NCBI GenBank assembly: GCA_002452295.1
Contig: DKEX01000107.1
Span: 50,722 to 76,467 of the forward strand
From: Firmicutes bacterium UBA6811
Lineage (GTDB): Bacteria; Bacillota; SHA-98; UBA4971
Length of the DNA: 25,746 bases
Direction of reading: 5' to 3'
The position numbers and the translations under genes were made by a program. Shown in pieces: positions 15,360 to 23,469 of this stretch. Position 1 is the stretch's first letter, and every line of letters begins with the position of its first letter. The notes beneath the pieces are model-generated. The model worked only from the letters and a program-made list of their open reading frames with translations. It had not been told where the DNA came from and did no database searches.

Positions 15360-15391
15360 ATTGTAACACCTGTTGCAGTCGAATGCAACAG
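15360..15391 (-). promoter_or_regulatory. Promoter with overlapping inverted-repeat operator, ChrB-like gene
   Basis: On the minus strand TTGCAT (15383-15388) and TACAAT (15360-15365) are 17 bases apart. A perfect inverted repeat, CTGTTGCA-N6-TGCAACAG (15370-15391), covers the -35 box and most of the spacer. This geometry is typical of a repressor site that excludes RNA polymerase. The binding protein is unknown. Confidence 0.7.
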
Positions 15392-15729
15392 ATGATAGCC
15401 AAGGAGATGGGGAAGCCGGTCTAGCGACTCGCCTTCCCAGTGAATCCTTGCCTCCGCCCTGGGAATTGCCTCTCTGCCGAAGGGCCTCCAGTTCCGCACT
15501 TCCGGTAGGCGCCGGGCGCAACCCCAGGGACCGACACGATCACGCCGCAGCGGGTCACGCCGCTCAGGGCTCATCTCGTCAGACCATATGCCCCGGGCCA
15601 CCGAACACCCGTGACCAAAGCGCACATAATCATTCTTATACGATGCGGCCAGACTATACTGCTGGGAAGAAGATCCCCGCCCGAAGGAGGACGCCACGGA
15701 GATAACGTCCGAAAGGAAGGAACGCGAAC
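15392..15729. other. Divergent intergenic region without a supported gene
   Basis: This stretch separates the ChrB-like gene from the amidase-type gene. Short open frames on both strands lack ribosome sites and known motifs. TATACT at 15655-15660 is a possible -10 box for the plus-strand gene, but no good -35 lies at the right distance. Confidence 0.4.
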
Positions 15730-16968
15730 ATGGCAGGCGGGCACAAGTCGACAGCACGGAGGAGGGCATGGCTTCTTGTCGGCGCCGCGCTGGCCATCGC
15801 CGCGGCCGCCGCCGGGGTCAGACTGGCCCCGGACATCTGGCCGGGCCAGGCGACCCCGCCGCGTCAGCCGGCCGCAAGGGCTGTTGTCTCCGCGCTTCAT
15901 GACATCTTCGACGCGCGCGCGGCGGCCATCGTGAAAGGCGACCCGTCCACAGTTCGGCCGCTCTACGAGACGGGCGGCCCCGCAAGCGCCCGGAAGGCCC
16001 TGGAGCACGAGGAGCGGAAGCTACGGTACGTGCAGGCCTGGGCGTCGAAGCGCAAGGTCACCATCACCGGAGCCGACACCCACCTGCAGGTGAAGTCGGT
16101 CGCCCTCGGGCGCAACACCGCGAGCGCGGTGGTGTGGCAGAGCCTCAACGTAAAGTACAGGCCCCCGGGGCGCCCCGCCGCGTCGGACAACCTGTTCGGC
16201 ATCCGGACCCGCCACAACATTACGCTCGCCCGCAAGGGCGCAAGGTGGCTCGTCCGTGCCGACGACTACACCGATCCCCTCGGCGAGGACACGCTCGCGC
16301 CCGAGGTGGCCCCGGCGGCGTCCCTCGAGCCCGCCGACTCCGTGGACTTCGTGTATCCCCCTGGAGACCACCCGACCGCGCCGCTCGAAGGGGCGGCTGC
16401 GCGCCCCGGCGGCAGGGCGCGCAGCCAACTGTACAACCGCCGGGGGGCGGTGGCATACGCTGACAGGTACTGCGGGGTCAAGACAGGGCCCGGGCGCGAG
16501 TTCGGGTATAACCCTGCATACCACGACTACACCGACATGGGCGGCGACTGCACCAACTTCGTCTCGCAGGTGCTGGGCGACAGCACGGCCGGGGCCCTGC
16601 CGCACGACTCAGCTTGGCACTATGACTACACCTCCTCGAAAGGGGGCAGCCGCGCCTGGGTCGAGACCGACGCCTTCGCCGCGCACCTCACCGGGAGCGG
16701 CACGGCGCGGCTCCTGGCGCGCGGATCGTTCAGGGACGTGCAGGCTCCGACCCCGGGGTTCCCGAGGGGCGCCCTTGGCGAGCTCGAGCCAGGCGACATC
16801 ATCGCTTACGAAGAGAAGGGCGAAATACAGCACTTCGCCGTGGTCACGGCGAAGGACGCGTCGGGATACCTCCTTGTCAACACCCACACTGCCGACCGCC
16901 ACCGCGTGCCCTGGGACCTCGGCTGGGACAGGAACACTATCTTCTGGATCTTCAAGATAACGCGCTGA
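15730..16968 (+). CDS. Membrane-anchored Amidase_6-type cysteine hydrolase
   Basis: The 412-residue protein has an N-terminal signal anchor (about 13-31, Ala/Leu rich after Arg-Arg-Arg). An extracytoplasmic region (about 45-185) with beta-strand pattern follows, then a C-terminal domain matching the putative amidase family Amidase_6 (NlpC/P60-like fold). This starts YNRRGAVAYADRYC (from 235), continues YNPAYHDYTDMGGDCTNFVSQVL with the predicted nucleophile Cys274, and has a later GEIQHFAVV with the predicted catalytic His368. The N-terminal region between anchor and amidase domain is common in this family. It probably cleaves amide bonds in the cell wall or a surface peptide; substrate unknown. 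The ATG at 15730 has AAGGA eight bases upstream. It stands alone between divergent and downstream units. Confidence 0.88.
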   Translation: MAGGHKSTARRRAWLLVGAALAIAAAAAGVRLAPDIWPGQATPPRQPAARAVVSALHDIFDARAAAIVKGDPSTVRPLYETGGPASARKALEHEERKLRYVQAWASKRKVTITGADTHLQVKSVALGRNTASAVVWQSLNVKYRPPGRPAASDNLFGIRTRHNITLARKGARWLVRADDYTDPLGEDTLAPEVAPAASLEPADSVDFVYPPGDHPTAPLEGAAARPGGRARSQLYNRRGAVAYADRYCGVKTGPGREFGYNPAYHDYTDMGGDCTNFVSQVLGDSTAGALPHDSAWHYDYTSSKGGSRAWVETDAFAAHLTGSGTARLLARGSFRDVQAPTPGFPRGALGELEPGDIIAYEEKGEIQHFAVVTAKDASGYLLVNTHTADRHRVPWDLGWDRNTIFWIFKITR

Positions 16969-17031
16969 GGCGGGTCGTGAGGAAAGAAGGAATTAGGAAG
17001 GAGTCTAGGAGGAATCTGGCTCAAGTGGGCG

Positions 17032-17043
17032 AAATAGCTATTT
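17032..17043. repeat. Perfect palindrome AAATAGCTATTT
   Basis: A 12-bp palindrome, AT-rich in GC-rich surroundings, lies 63 bases after the amidase-type gene and 35 bases before the inverted repeat at 17078. It follows a purine-rich stretch (16978-17015) with several AGGAG-like cores but no start codon. It could be an additional regulator site for the sugar transporter operon. Confidence 0.4.
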
Positions 17044-17077
17044 TGGGAAAGCGCGTGACCCTCGCAAAACCACAACC

Positions 17078-17108
17078 GGCAAAACGAACCATACATTATC
17101 GTTTTGCC
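17078..17108. promoter_or_regulatory. Candidate operator upstream of the sugar ABC operon
   Basis: GGCAAAACGA (17078-17087) and TCGTTTTGCC (17099-17108) form a perfect 10-bp inverted repeat around the AT-rich loop ACCATACATTA. It lies 155 bases before the binding-protein gene in a 294-base non-coding gap, where a regulatory site is expected. A possible -10 (TACATT) falls in the loop, so bound repressor would block it. It could also be an RNA hairpin, but there is no T-run. Confidence 0.6.
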
Positions 17109-17262
17109 TCCTGGGAGGTGTAGATGTCTAGACCATCGATTGTCGCGAGATCTCAGGCTCTCTTGGGAAGGCCCTTCGATGCCGGGCTGGGATGCATCTC
17201 GTTTCATAGCCGGGCTCACGACTGGATCCCTGAGACACATTACTTGAGGGAGGGGTTGTACG

Positions 17263-18567
17263 ATGAAGCCCAGATTTCTGCTTGTAACGACGATTTGCGT
17301 TGCCTTGCTTCTGGCTCTCAGCACAACGGTCCTCGGGGGTGCCTGGAAAGGTACTATCACCATCTGGGACTGCCCGCGCTGGCGTGATGCAAACGACAAC
17401 CAGTACCACTGGATGGAGCGGAAGATCGCTGAGTTCGAATCTTCGCATCCCGGCGTAAAGATAGAGATGATCAAGGTCCCCTGGGCTGAACTTGCGGAGA
17501 AGCTGAACATCGCCATCGCCGCCCGCGACTGGCCCGACATGGCCCCCATCGACATCAGCGGCGGGACAGTGAAGCTCGATCACATCGACCAGGGGGTGCT
17601 GGAGCCCATCGACCCGTTTTTCCCCAAGGATGAACTTGCAGACTTCTTCCCCGCAGCTCTCGAGGGCTATACCTACAAGGGCAAGATCTGGGGCGTCCCC
17701 CAAGCCATGACCGTGCACGCTCTCCTTCTCAACCTTGATATCTTCAAGGAGCGGGGAGTGGAGCCGCCAGAAAACGGCCGCTGGACCTGGGACGAGTTCG
17801 TGGAGAAGATGAAGAAACTGACCTTCGATCGCGACGGCGATGGGAAGATCGACGTATACGGCTTCTCTACCTACGTGCTGAAAGGATACCATGAGATATT
17901 CCCCATGCTCTTTATGGACGGGGCGACCTGGTTTGACGAGGCCAGGAACTGGAACCTCAACACCCCTGAGGCTGTGTCTGCCCTAAAGAAGATCGCGGCC
18001 CTCAAGTTCGAGCACAAGGTGACGCCCCAGACCATGGGAACAGCGGATGTAGGAGGGACGTTCCAGGCTTTTGCCAACCCCGAGCAGCGCACCGTGGCGG
18101 TCGAGCCGTGGGCGAGTTGGGCCATAGCCACGTGTCTGACATCTCCCAAATACAAGATGAACTTCATGGTCGCCGAGTACCCCATCGGGAAACGAGGTAA
18201 GCCCATCACCATCAGCGGCACCGGAGGGTTCGTCGTATTCAAGCAGAAAGACAAAGGCAAGCTCGAGACGCTAATGGAGTTCGTGAAGTCCATCACCACG
18301 ACCGCAGACCAACTGGAGTTCGCGAAGAACTACGGAACGTTCCCGGCCCGCAAGTCGGCGCAGGAGGCCGACCCGTTCGCCGACACCCCACAGATGGCCT
18401 TCGCAGCGAAGATGATGGAATATACGATCAGCGTCCCGCGCCACAAGGAGTTCATGCAGATCGACGACAGGCTGCAAGCAGAGTTGCAACTGGTCTTCAA
18501 CGGTGAGAAGACGCCCGAACAGGCTCTTGAAGACGCCCACCGTGCGATCAAGCGTTATCTCAAGTAG
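17263..18567 (+). CDS. Extracellular sugar-binding protein of an ABC transporter
   Basis: The 434-residue protein fits family 1 extracellular solute-binding proteins (MalE type) that deliver mono- or oligosaccharides to a MalF/MalG-like permease pair. It has a signal peptide (residues 1 to about 25; MKPRFLLVTTICVALLLALS), then TITIWDCPRW and MERKIAEFESSHPGVKIEMI, a typical first lobe. WTWDEFVEKMKKLT and DRDGDGKIDVYGF follow in the middle, with a C-terminal helical tail ending in QALEDAHRAIKRYLK. There is no lipobox cysteine after the hydrophobic core, so it would be released rather than lipid-anchored, unusual for a monoderm. GGAGG nine bases before the ATG sets the start. Both permease genes follow on the same strand. 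The substrate cannot be deduced. Confidence 0.92.
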   Translation: MKPRFLLVTTICVALLLALSTTVLGGAWKGTITIWDCPRWRDANDNQYHWMERKIAEFESSHPGVKIEMIKVPWAELAEKLNIAIAARDWPDMAPIDISGGTVKLDHIDQGVLEPIDPFFPKDELADFFPAALEGYTYKGKIWGVPQAMTVHALLLNLDIFKERGVEPPENGRWTWDEFVEKMKKLTFDRDGDGKIDVYGFSTYVLKGYHEIFPMLFMDGATWFDEARNWNLNTPEAVSALKKIAALKFEHKVTPQTMGTADVGGTFQAFANPEQRTVAVEPWASWAIATCLTSPKYKMNFMVAEYPIGKRGKPITISGTGGFVVFKQKDKGKLETLMEFVKSITTTADQLEFAKNYGTFPARKSAQEADPFADTPQMAFAAKMMEYTISVPRHKEFMQIDDRLQAELQLVFNGEKTPEQALEDAHRAIKRYLK

Positions 18568-18609
18568 CTCTGGTACCGGACCCGGAGCTTGATCCTCAGG
18601 TTCCCCTGG

Positions 18610-18669
18610 CTGAGCGGGGATGGTGACCTCTTGAGGCATCTTAGGGGCGTCAACCCATCCCCTGCTCAG
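18610..18669 (+). promoter_or_regulatory. Large intercistronic hairpin between binding protein and permeases
   Basis: CTGAGCGGGGATGG (from 18610) pairs with CCATCCCCTGCTCAG (ending 18669) with one bulged base, and TGAC/GTCA extends the stem inside. It lies 43 bases after the binding-protein stop in the 228-base gap before the first permease. No T-run follows, so it is not a classic terminator. Similar hairpins after binding-protein genes protect the upstream mRNA from 3' decay and keep binding protein in excess over permease; that role here is inference. Confidence 0.65.
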
Positions 18670-18795
18670 CTGCGGACGAAATCTCGAACCAGGCCCTTCG
18701 CGTGGTTGGTCTCCCTGCTTCGATGAAGGACCGAGATGCCCGCGCATGACGGTTCCATCCCTTACAGGGCAGGGCTTACCAGGAGTTGATGGCTC

Positions 18796-19686
18796 GTGGG
18801 ACTACAAAAGATTCTTCAAGACATTGCCAGGCATAAGTGGGACTACCTCTTTGTCCTCCCGAAGTTCGCCGTGTTTGTGGCCTTCATAGGGGTACCCGTT
18901 GCGTGGTCGGTTTTCATCTCGTTCCAGGAGTTCGGGGTCTTTCAGACCCGGTGGGTGGGCCTTGACAACTTCCGCGTGGCGTTCGAAGACGACCTCTTCC
19001 TCATAGCCCTAAAGAACACTGTCTGGTACGCGCTGATAGTCATGCCAGCGAACGTGCTGATCGCCCTGGTGCTTGCGAGCTTGATCTTCCCGTTGAGCCG
19101 CAAGGCCCAGACTTTCTTCCGGGCGGCTTTCTACCTGCCCACCGTCACATCAGCTGTCGTCATCGCGATGGCATGGAAGTATATCTATCAGCCGGACGTC
19201 GGCCTGCTCAACGCGTTCCTGCGTATGCTGGGCGCCTCGGGTCGCAACTGGCTCGGGCAGAGCTCGACTGCCATGTGGTCGGTGATAATGATGAGCATCC
19301 TCACGCCCCCGGGCGTCGGGATCATCATGTACCTCGCAGCAATGGGGTCGATCCCGAACGAGATCTACGAAGCCGCCACTGTGGACGGGGCAAGCGGTTT
19401 TCAGAAGTGGTGGCGTATCACCGTTCCTCTACTGAAACCAACGACCCTTTATCTGGTCGTCCTCGGCACCATAGGGTCGTTCCAGGTGTTCAGCCAGATC
19501 ATGATCATGACGCGGGGAGGGCCGGGCCATGCCACCAAGGTCCTTGTCTACCTGATCTACGAGACAGCGTTCCGGGACATGGAGTTCGGGCTAGCGGGGG
19601 CCTACTCGCTGATGCTGTTTGCCATCATCATGGTCTTCGCTTTCATCCAGTTCAAGTACCTGAACGTTAACCTCGAGTACTATTGA
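18796..19686 (+). CDS. Sugar ABC transporter permease, MalF/UgpA type
   Basis: The 296-residue inner-membrane protein has six predicted helices (the first at about 17-40) and the conserved EAA loop near the C terminus: EIYEAATVDGASGFQKWWRI from about residue 189, followed by TVPLLKPT. This loop docks the ABC ATPase. Length and N-terminal form (a short cytoplasmic stretch, then YLFVLPKFAVFVAFIGVPVA) fit the MalF/UgpA-like partner. The start is a GTG at 18796 with AGGAG ten bases upstream; an in-frame TGA at 18787-18789 excludes a longer protein. It lies between the binding-protein gene and the second permease. No ATPase gene is found beside it, so a shared MsmX/MsmK-type ATPase encoded elsewhere is probably used. 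Confidence 0.93.
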   Translation: MGLQKILQDIARHKWDYLFVLPKFAVFVAFIGVPVAWSVFISFQEFGVFQTRWVGLDNFRVAFEDDLFLIALKNTVWYALIVMPANVLIALVLASLIFPLSRKAQTFFRAAFYLPTVTSAVVIAMAWKYIYQPDVGLLNAFLRMLGASGRNWLGQSSTAMWSVIMMSILTPPGVGIIMYLAAMGSIPNEIYEAATVDGASGFQKWWRITVPLLKPTTLYLVVLGTIGSFQVFSQIMIMTRGGPGHATKVLVYLIYETAFRDMEFGLAGAYSLMLFAIIMVFAFIQFKYLNVNLEYY

Positions 19687-19761
19687 TCTAACGACTCTAA
19701 CGACCCGGCGATATTGGCGAGGAAGCTCGGGGAGGATCGATTCACAGGAGGCGTCCCGGTT

Positions 19762-20664
19762 ATGCAGCGCAGCAGCAAGTTCCTACTGAAAGTCGGCGCG
19801 GGCATCGGCTACTTCATACTGGTCGTGGCCGCAGTTGTTTCCCTCCTGCCTCTCCACTGGGTATTTGCGACAGCCCTTCAGTTACACGACGAGGTCATCA
19901 GCCATGTGCCTCCCCTGGTGCCACGCGTGGCGTTGGAGTACATCCCGAAGGTCCTGAGCGGCGATGGGGAAGGGGCCAGCCAGTTGCTCTACGATTCGCT
20001 GGAAAACCTCCGCATACTCTTCACACGAACGGACATGGTCCGATGGTTCCTCAACAGCCTGATCGTGTCCACCTCGGCCACCGTGACCATACTGTTTCTT
20101 GATTCCCTCGCCGCGTACGCCTTTGCGAAGAAGCAGTTCCCCGGGCGGGATCTCCTATTCTGGATCATGATCAGCACGATGATGATCCCGGGGCACGTGA
20201 CCCTGGTACCGATGTTCCGGATCATCGCCGTTCTTGGCCTCCGCGACAACCTCCTAGGTGTTATCCTCCCTGATATCGCGATGGTGTTCGGCGTTTTCCT
20301 GCTGCGCCAGTTCATGAGGACGATCCCTACGGAGCTGCTGGATGCTGCCAAGATAGACGGCGCCTCAGAGTTCGGCATCTACTCGCGGGTGATGCTGCCC
20401 CTCGCCAAGCCGGGCATTGCCACTCTCGGCATTCTCACGTTCAACGCGACGTGGAACTCGTTCCTTTGGCCTCTCATCGTCCTCAACAAGTCACAGGTCA
20501 TGACGTTGCAGGTCGGGCTGAAAACCCTGCTAGATAGGAACCTCGTTGACTACGGCATGCAGATGAGCGGTGCAGCCGTGGCCGCTTTCCCGGTGATCAT
20601 AGTGTTCCTGTTCTTCCAGGGGTATTTTGTGAAGGGGCTGACCCTTGGAAGCCTCAAAGGCTGA
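19762..20664 (+). CDS. Sugar ABC transporter permease, MalG/UgpE type
   Basis: The 300-residue protein is the second permease of the sugar importer. A first helix (about 12-33, GYFILVVAAVVSLLPLHWVF) is followed by a soluble loop and further helices. The EAA loop is ELLDAAKIDGASEFGIYSRV from about residue 190, then MLPLAKPG. FVKGLTLGSLKG at the end is the standard MalG-type C terminus. The ATG at 19762 is chosen because AGGAGG lies ten bases upstream; a TTG at 19714 has no good site. The loop after the first helix (about 40-85) is longer than in MalG relatives I know and contains VPPLVPRVALEYIPKVLSGD. The gene ends the operon, converging with the phosphohexomutase gene 56 bases away; no clear terminator was seen between them. 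Confidence 0.92.
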   Translation: MQRSSKFLLKVGAGIGYFILVVAAVVSLLPLHWVFATALQLHDEVISHVPPLVPRVALEYIPKVLSGDGEGASQLLYDSLENLRILFTRTDMVRWFLNSLIVSTSATVTILFLDSLAAYAFAKKQFPGRDLLFWIMISTMMIPGHVTLVPMFRIIAVLGLRDNLLGVILPDIAMVFGVFLLRQFMRTIPTELLDAAKIDGASEFGIYSRVMLPLAKPGIATLGILTFNATWNSFLWPLIVLNKSQVMTLQVGLKTLLDRNLVDYGMQMSGAAVAAFPVIIVFLFFQGYFVKGLTLGSLKG

Positions 20665-20720
20665 TCTTCGCCCAGTCCCTTCGAACACGGCCTCATGGGC
20701 AAGTCGAGCCACACAGACCG

Positions 20721-22181
20721 CTACCGCGTGCCCTGGCCGCTCCCGCCGCGGGTCCCGGACCCACCCTCGCCTGCGGCGCACACCAGGGCCGCCTCCACTT
20801 CCCGGGAGACGGCGTCCCTGATCTCCTCGAGCGCCGTGGGGCTTTCGGCCTCGAACCTGAGCACGAGGACGGGCTGGGTGTTGGAGGCCCGCACGAGGCC
20901 CCACCCGCGAGCGAACCGGATCCGCGCGCCGTCCACGCAGTCGACCTCGTGCTCGCGGCCGAACGCGGCCGCCACGCGCTCCACCACCGCCTTCTTCGCG
21001 GCCTCGGGGCAGTCCACGCGGATCTCGGGCGTGTTGTACATCCTCGGCAGCGTCCTCACGAAGTCGTCGAGAGAGCGGCCTGAGCGGGACAGGAGATCCA
21101 GGAGCCGCGCCCCCGCATATATGGCGTCGTCGTACCCGTGATACCTGTCGGCGAAGAACAGGTGGCCGCTCATCTCGCCGGCGAGAAGCGCGCCTTCCTC
21201 TTTGAGCTTGGCTTTGATGAGGGAGTGGCCGACCTTCCACATGATAGGCACGCCCCCCGCCTTCCTGACCTCGTCGAAGAGCGCCTCCGAGCACTTCACC
21301 TCGCCGATGATCTTCGCCCCCGGGCGCGTCGCGAGGATATCCCGGGCGAACAGGATGAGAAGCTGGTCGCCCCACAGGATGGTGCCGTCACCGGCCGCCA
21401 CGCCGATGCGGTCGGCGTCGCCGTCGAACGCGATGCCAAGCTCGGCCCGGGCCCTGCCGACCTCTTCGATGAGGTCCTGGAGGTTCGCGGGGATGGTGGG
21501 GTCGGGGTGGTGGTGCGGGAACCTGCCGTCAGGCTCGGAATAGAGACCCACGACATCATGGCCCAGGGACCTGTAGAGGTCGAGGGCAACGATGTTGCCC
21601 GTCCCGTTCCCCGCGTCGACCACGGCCTTCACTCGGCGGCGACCTGCAACTCCAGCATGCAACCCCGCGCCTGCGCTCCTCCCGACGCCCCAGGCTGCAA
21701 GATCCTCCGCGATCGTCATGATGTAGGCGTCGTTGACGGACGCGTCAAGATGAGACCCCGAGCCGTCCACGAATTCGCCCTGAAGCATGATCCTCTTTAT
21801 CTGCTGGATGGCGTCCCCGTATATGGTGGTCCTGCCGAGGCACACCTTGAAGCCGTTTTCGTCGGGGGGGTTGTGGCTTCCCGTGATCATGACGCCGCCG
21901 CCGACATCGAGGTTGAAGAGGGAGAAGTAGAGAACCGGCGTCGGCAAGAGCCCGATGTCGAGGACGTTTACGCCGCTTTCCACGAGGCCGCGGGCGATCT
22001 CGTCCCGGAACGTCGGCGAGCTTGTGCGGGCGTCGCGCCCGATCGACACCGACCCGACCCCATGATGCTGGTAGAAGGTCCCGAGCGCCCTTCCTAGCCA
22101 GTAGACGAACGCGGCCGAAAGCTCCTTGCCCACCACGCCTCGAATGTCATACTCGCGGAACACATAGTCCGGCACGTGCAC
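20721..22181 (-). CDS. Phosphoglucomutase/phosphomannomutase (alpha-D-phosphohexomutase)
   Basis: The 486-residue cytoplasmic enzyme interconverts hexose-1- and hexose-6-phosphates. All four domains are marked: FREYDIRG at the N terminus, the phosphoserine loop TGSHNPPDENGFK (Ser102), the Mg2+ loop DGDADR (253-258), the sugar-specificity loop GEMSGHLFF (from 335) and the phosphate-binding RASNTQPVLVLRFEAES. This form is typical of bifunctional PGM/PMM enzymes. A Gly/Ala/Arg-rich insert (about 164-183) and a Gly-rich C-terminal tail make it slightly longer than the usual 455-460 residues. The start is unsure: GTG 22181 or GTG 22175 begins just before the conserved domain, but no strong ribosome site precedes either, and the frame stays open to 22283. 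It may link phosphorylase-derived glucose-1-phosphate to glycolysis. Confidence 0.92.
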   Translation of the reverse strand: MHVPDYVFREYDIRGVVGKELSAAFVYWLGRALGTFYQHHGVGSVSIGRDARTSSPTFRDEIARGLVESGVNVLDIGLLPTPVLYFSLFNLDVGGGVMITGSHNPPDENGFKVCLGRTTIYGDAIQQIKRIMLQGEFVDGSGSHLDASVNDAYIMTIAEDLAAWGVGRSAGAGLHAGVAGRRRVKAVVDAGNGTGNIVALDLYRSLGHDVVGLYSEPDGRFPHHHPDPTIPANLQDLIEEVGRARAELGIAFDGDADRIGVAAGDGTILWGDQLLILFARDILATRPGAKIIGEVKCSEALFDEVRKAGGVPIMWKVGHSLIKAKLKEEGALLAGEMSGHLFFADRYHGYDDAIYAGARLLDLLSRSGRSLDDFVRTLPRMYNTPEIRVDCPEAAKKAVVERVAAAFGREHEVDCVDGARIRFARGWGLVRASNTQPVLVLRFEAESPTALEEIRDAVSREVEAALVCAAGEGGSGTRGGSGQGTR

Positions 22182-22347
22182 GGGAGTGCGCGCCCCGCTC
22201 CTGTCGCAGTGTCCATGCCCAATTCCCACCTGAAACCCACACTTCCCTTCAGAGCCGGCTCGCGACGGGGCTCTCCCGCGCACACCGAAGATTCCATGAG
22301 ATCTCGCACCTCAAGGAGCGCCTTCCGCGATGCGCTCGCAGAAAAGT

Positions 22348-22411
22348 GGTCATTCCGCGGCCATTCCGGCCGACAAATTGGCTATTCCACGACCATCCCG
22401 GCTGACACACA
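22348..22411. repeat. Diverged 32-bp tandem duplication
   Basis: The 32 bases from 22348 are repeated from 22380, with 23 of 32 positions the same. All six differences in the first 27 positions are transitions (C/T or G/A). The core is GGYYATTCC followed by CCATYCCGGCYGAC. It sits in the 557-base non-coding region 22182-22738 upstream of the phosphohexomutase gene. Possible paired binding site; function unknown. Confidence 0.5.
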
Positions 22412-22451
22412 TGATGACTCTGCAACCGAATGCTCGCTCACGCTAACTCGC

Positions 22452-22473
22452 CCCCATGTAGTCCCCATGTAGT
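22452..22473. repeat. Perfect 11-bp tandem repeat beside a possible -10 box
   Basis: CCCCATGTAGT occurs twice back to back. On the minus strand TATACT overlaps the outer edge, so the repeat would lie at and just downstream of a -10 box reading toward the phosphohexomutase gene, about 270 bases away. No good -35 is present. The remaining bases up to 22738 contain no supported gene. Confidence 0.45.
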
Positions 22474-22738
22474 ATAGGACGACCGTCCGGCCGGGGTGCA
22501 TTCCACCGTGATGTGTTTGACATAAAAAGCGATTGTCCTTCGAGCGAGCGGGAAGGTGTGCCTGGTGGCGGGCGCCGGCCACCCCTCTTGCATCACTCCG
22601 GCCGACGCCTCGACCTCGCCGCCCCCCGCCCTGACACCACCCGCGACCTGCCGGCGAATCTTGAGAAGATCTTGACATCCGCCCCGCAGGTTCTTGAAAC
22701 ACGCGAGTTACAATGGTTTCGAAAGGAGGTGCCGGATA

Positions 22739-23443
22739 ATGTTCCGGTCAAGGATACACAACGCAGCCATCGCAGGCGCACTCGCCCTTGCGGTGGCGCT
22801 CACCGGCGCCGCAGGAGCAGCCTTCGCACAGGAGACCGCGGCGCCCCAGCAGCAGCCCGCAGCAACGGGCATAGTGCCGACGGCGCCCGCCAACCCGTGG
22901 TTCGGCGGTGCCCAGAGGACGGGCTGGCCTGGCCCGCTCGTGACGAGGATCGCGGACATTCTCGAGATGAAGGTGGAGGATCTCGTCGCAGCGAGGCAGC
23001 AAGGCAAGTCTTTCGTTGACATCGCGAAGGAAAGAGGCGTAAGCGAGGCCGAGCTCTTGGACGCCCTCATGGCCCAGGTCAAGGCCTACGTTGACGGCCT
23101 CGTCGCGAGCGGCAGGATGACCCAGGCCCAGGCTGAGCAGGTGCTCGCGAATGTGCCCACCAACCTTCAGGCCGCCGTCACCCGGACCGCCGTCGGCCCA
23201 CAGGGGGCAGGCCTCAGGATAGGCCGCGGCCCCGCGGCCGGCAGGCGTGCCGGTGCTGGTGCCTCCAGTGGCGCGTTCGGGCGTGGCGCCCGCGCAGGGT
23301 TCGGCATGGGCTACCGTCACGGATTCAAGCAGGGATTCAGACGCGGCTTCGGGATGGGCATGGGTCTCGGCCAGGGCCAGGGCCCGGCAGGATGTCCCTT
23401 CTGGCAGCAGAATCAGAATACCAGCAACCAGCCAAGCAACTAG
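22739..23443 (+). CDS. Secreted DUF2680/YckD-like protein with Gly/Arg-rich tail
   Basis: The 234-residue protein has a clear signal peptide (residues 1-30, cleavage after AFA). A Pro/Gln/Ala linker follows, then a helical domain at about 65-142 resembling DUF2680 (YckD-like) proteins: ADILEMKVEDLVAARQQGKS, FVDIAKERGVSEAELLDAL and GRMTQAQAEQVLANV. The last 80 residues are Gly/Arg/Ala/Met rich and contain GYRHGFKQGFRRGFGMGMGL before a final CPFWQQNQN stretch. The family is exported by Bacillota; function is not established. The start is decided by AAAGGAGGTG seven to eight bases before the ATG at 22739, one of the best ribosome sites in the window. TACAAT at 22710-22715 is a possible -10 but lacks a spaced -35. 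A two-component system lies directly downstream and may be functionally linked. Confidence 0.87.
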   Translation: MFRSRIHNAAIAGALALAVALTGAAGAAFAQETAAPQQQPAATGIVPTAPANPWFGGAQRTGWPGPLVTRIADILEMKVEDLVAARQQGKSFVDIAKERGVSEAELLDALMAQVKAYVDGLVASGRMTQAQAEQVLANVPTNLQAAVTRTAVGPQGAGLRIGRGPAAGRRAGAGASSGAFGRGARAGFGMGYRHGFKQGFRRGFGMGMGLGQGQGPAGCPFWQQNQNTSNQPSN

Positions 23444-23469
23444 CCTGGTCCGCACAACATCATCTCCTC

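Noticed and set aside
17124..17387. 87-codon plus-strand frame with GGAGGTG just before its ATG
   Set aside because: The ribosome-like site is attractive, but the frame overlaps the binding-protein gene by about 125 bases, has no recognisable features, and the site is only about four bases from the ATG. A leader peptide cannot be fully excluded.
22513..23019. Plus-strand 168-codon open frame starting at GTG 22513
   Set aside because: No ribosome site, and it runs through the DUF2680-like gene in another frame, where that gene has a perfect ribosome site and signal peptide.
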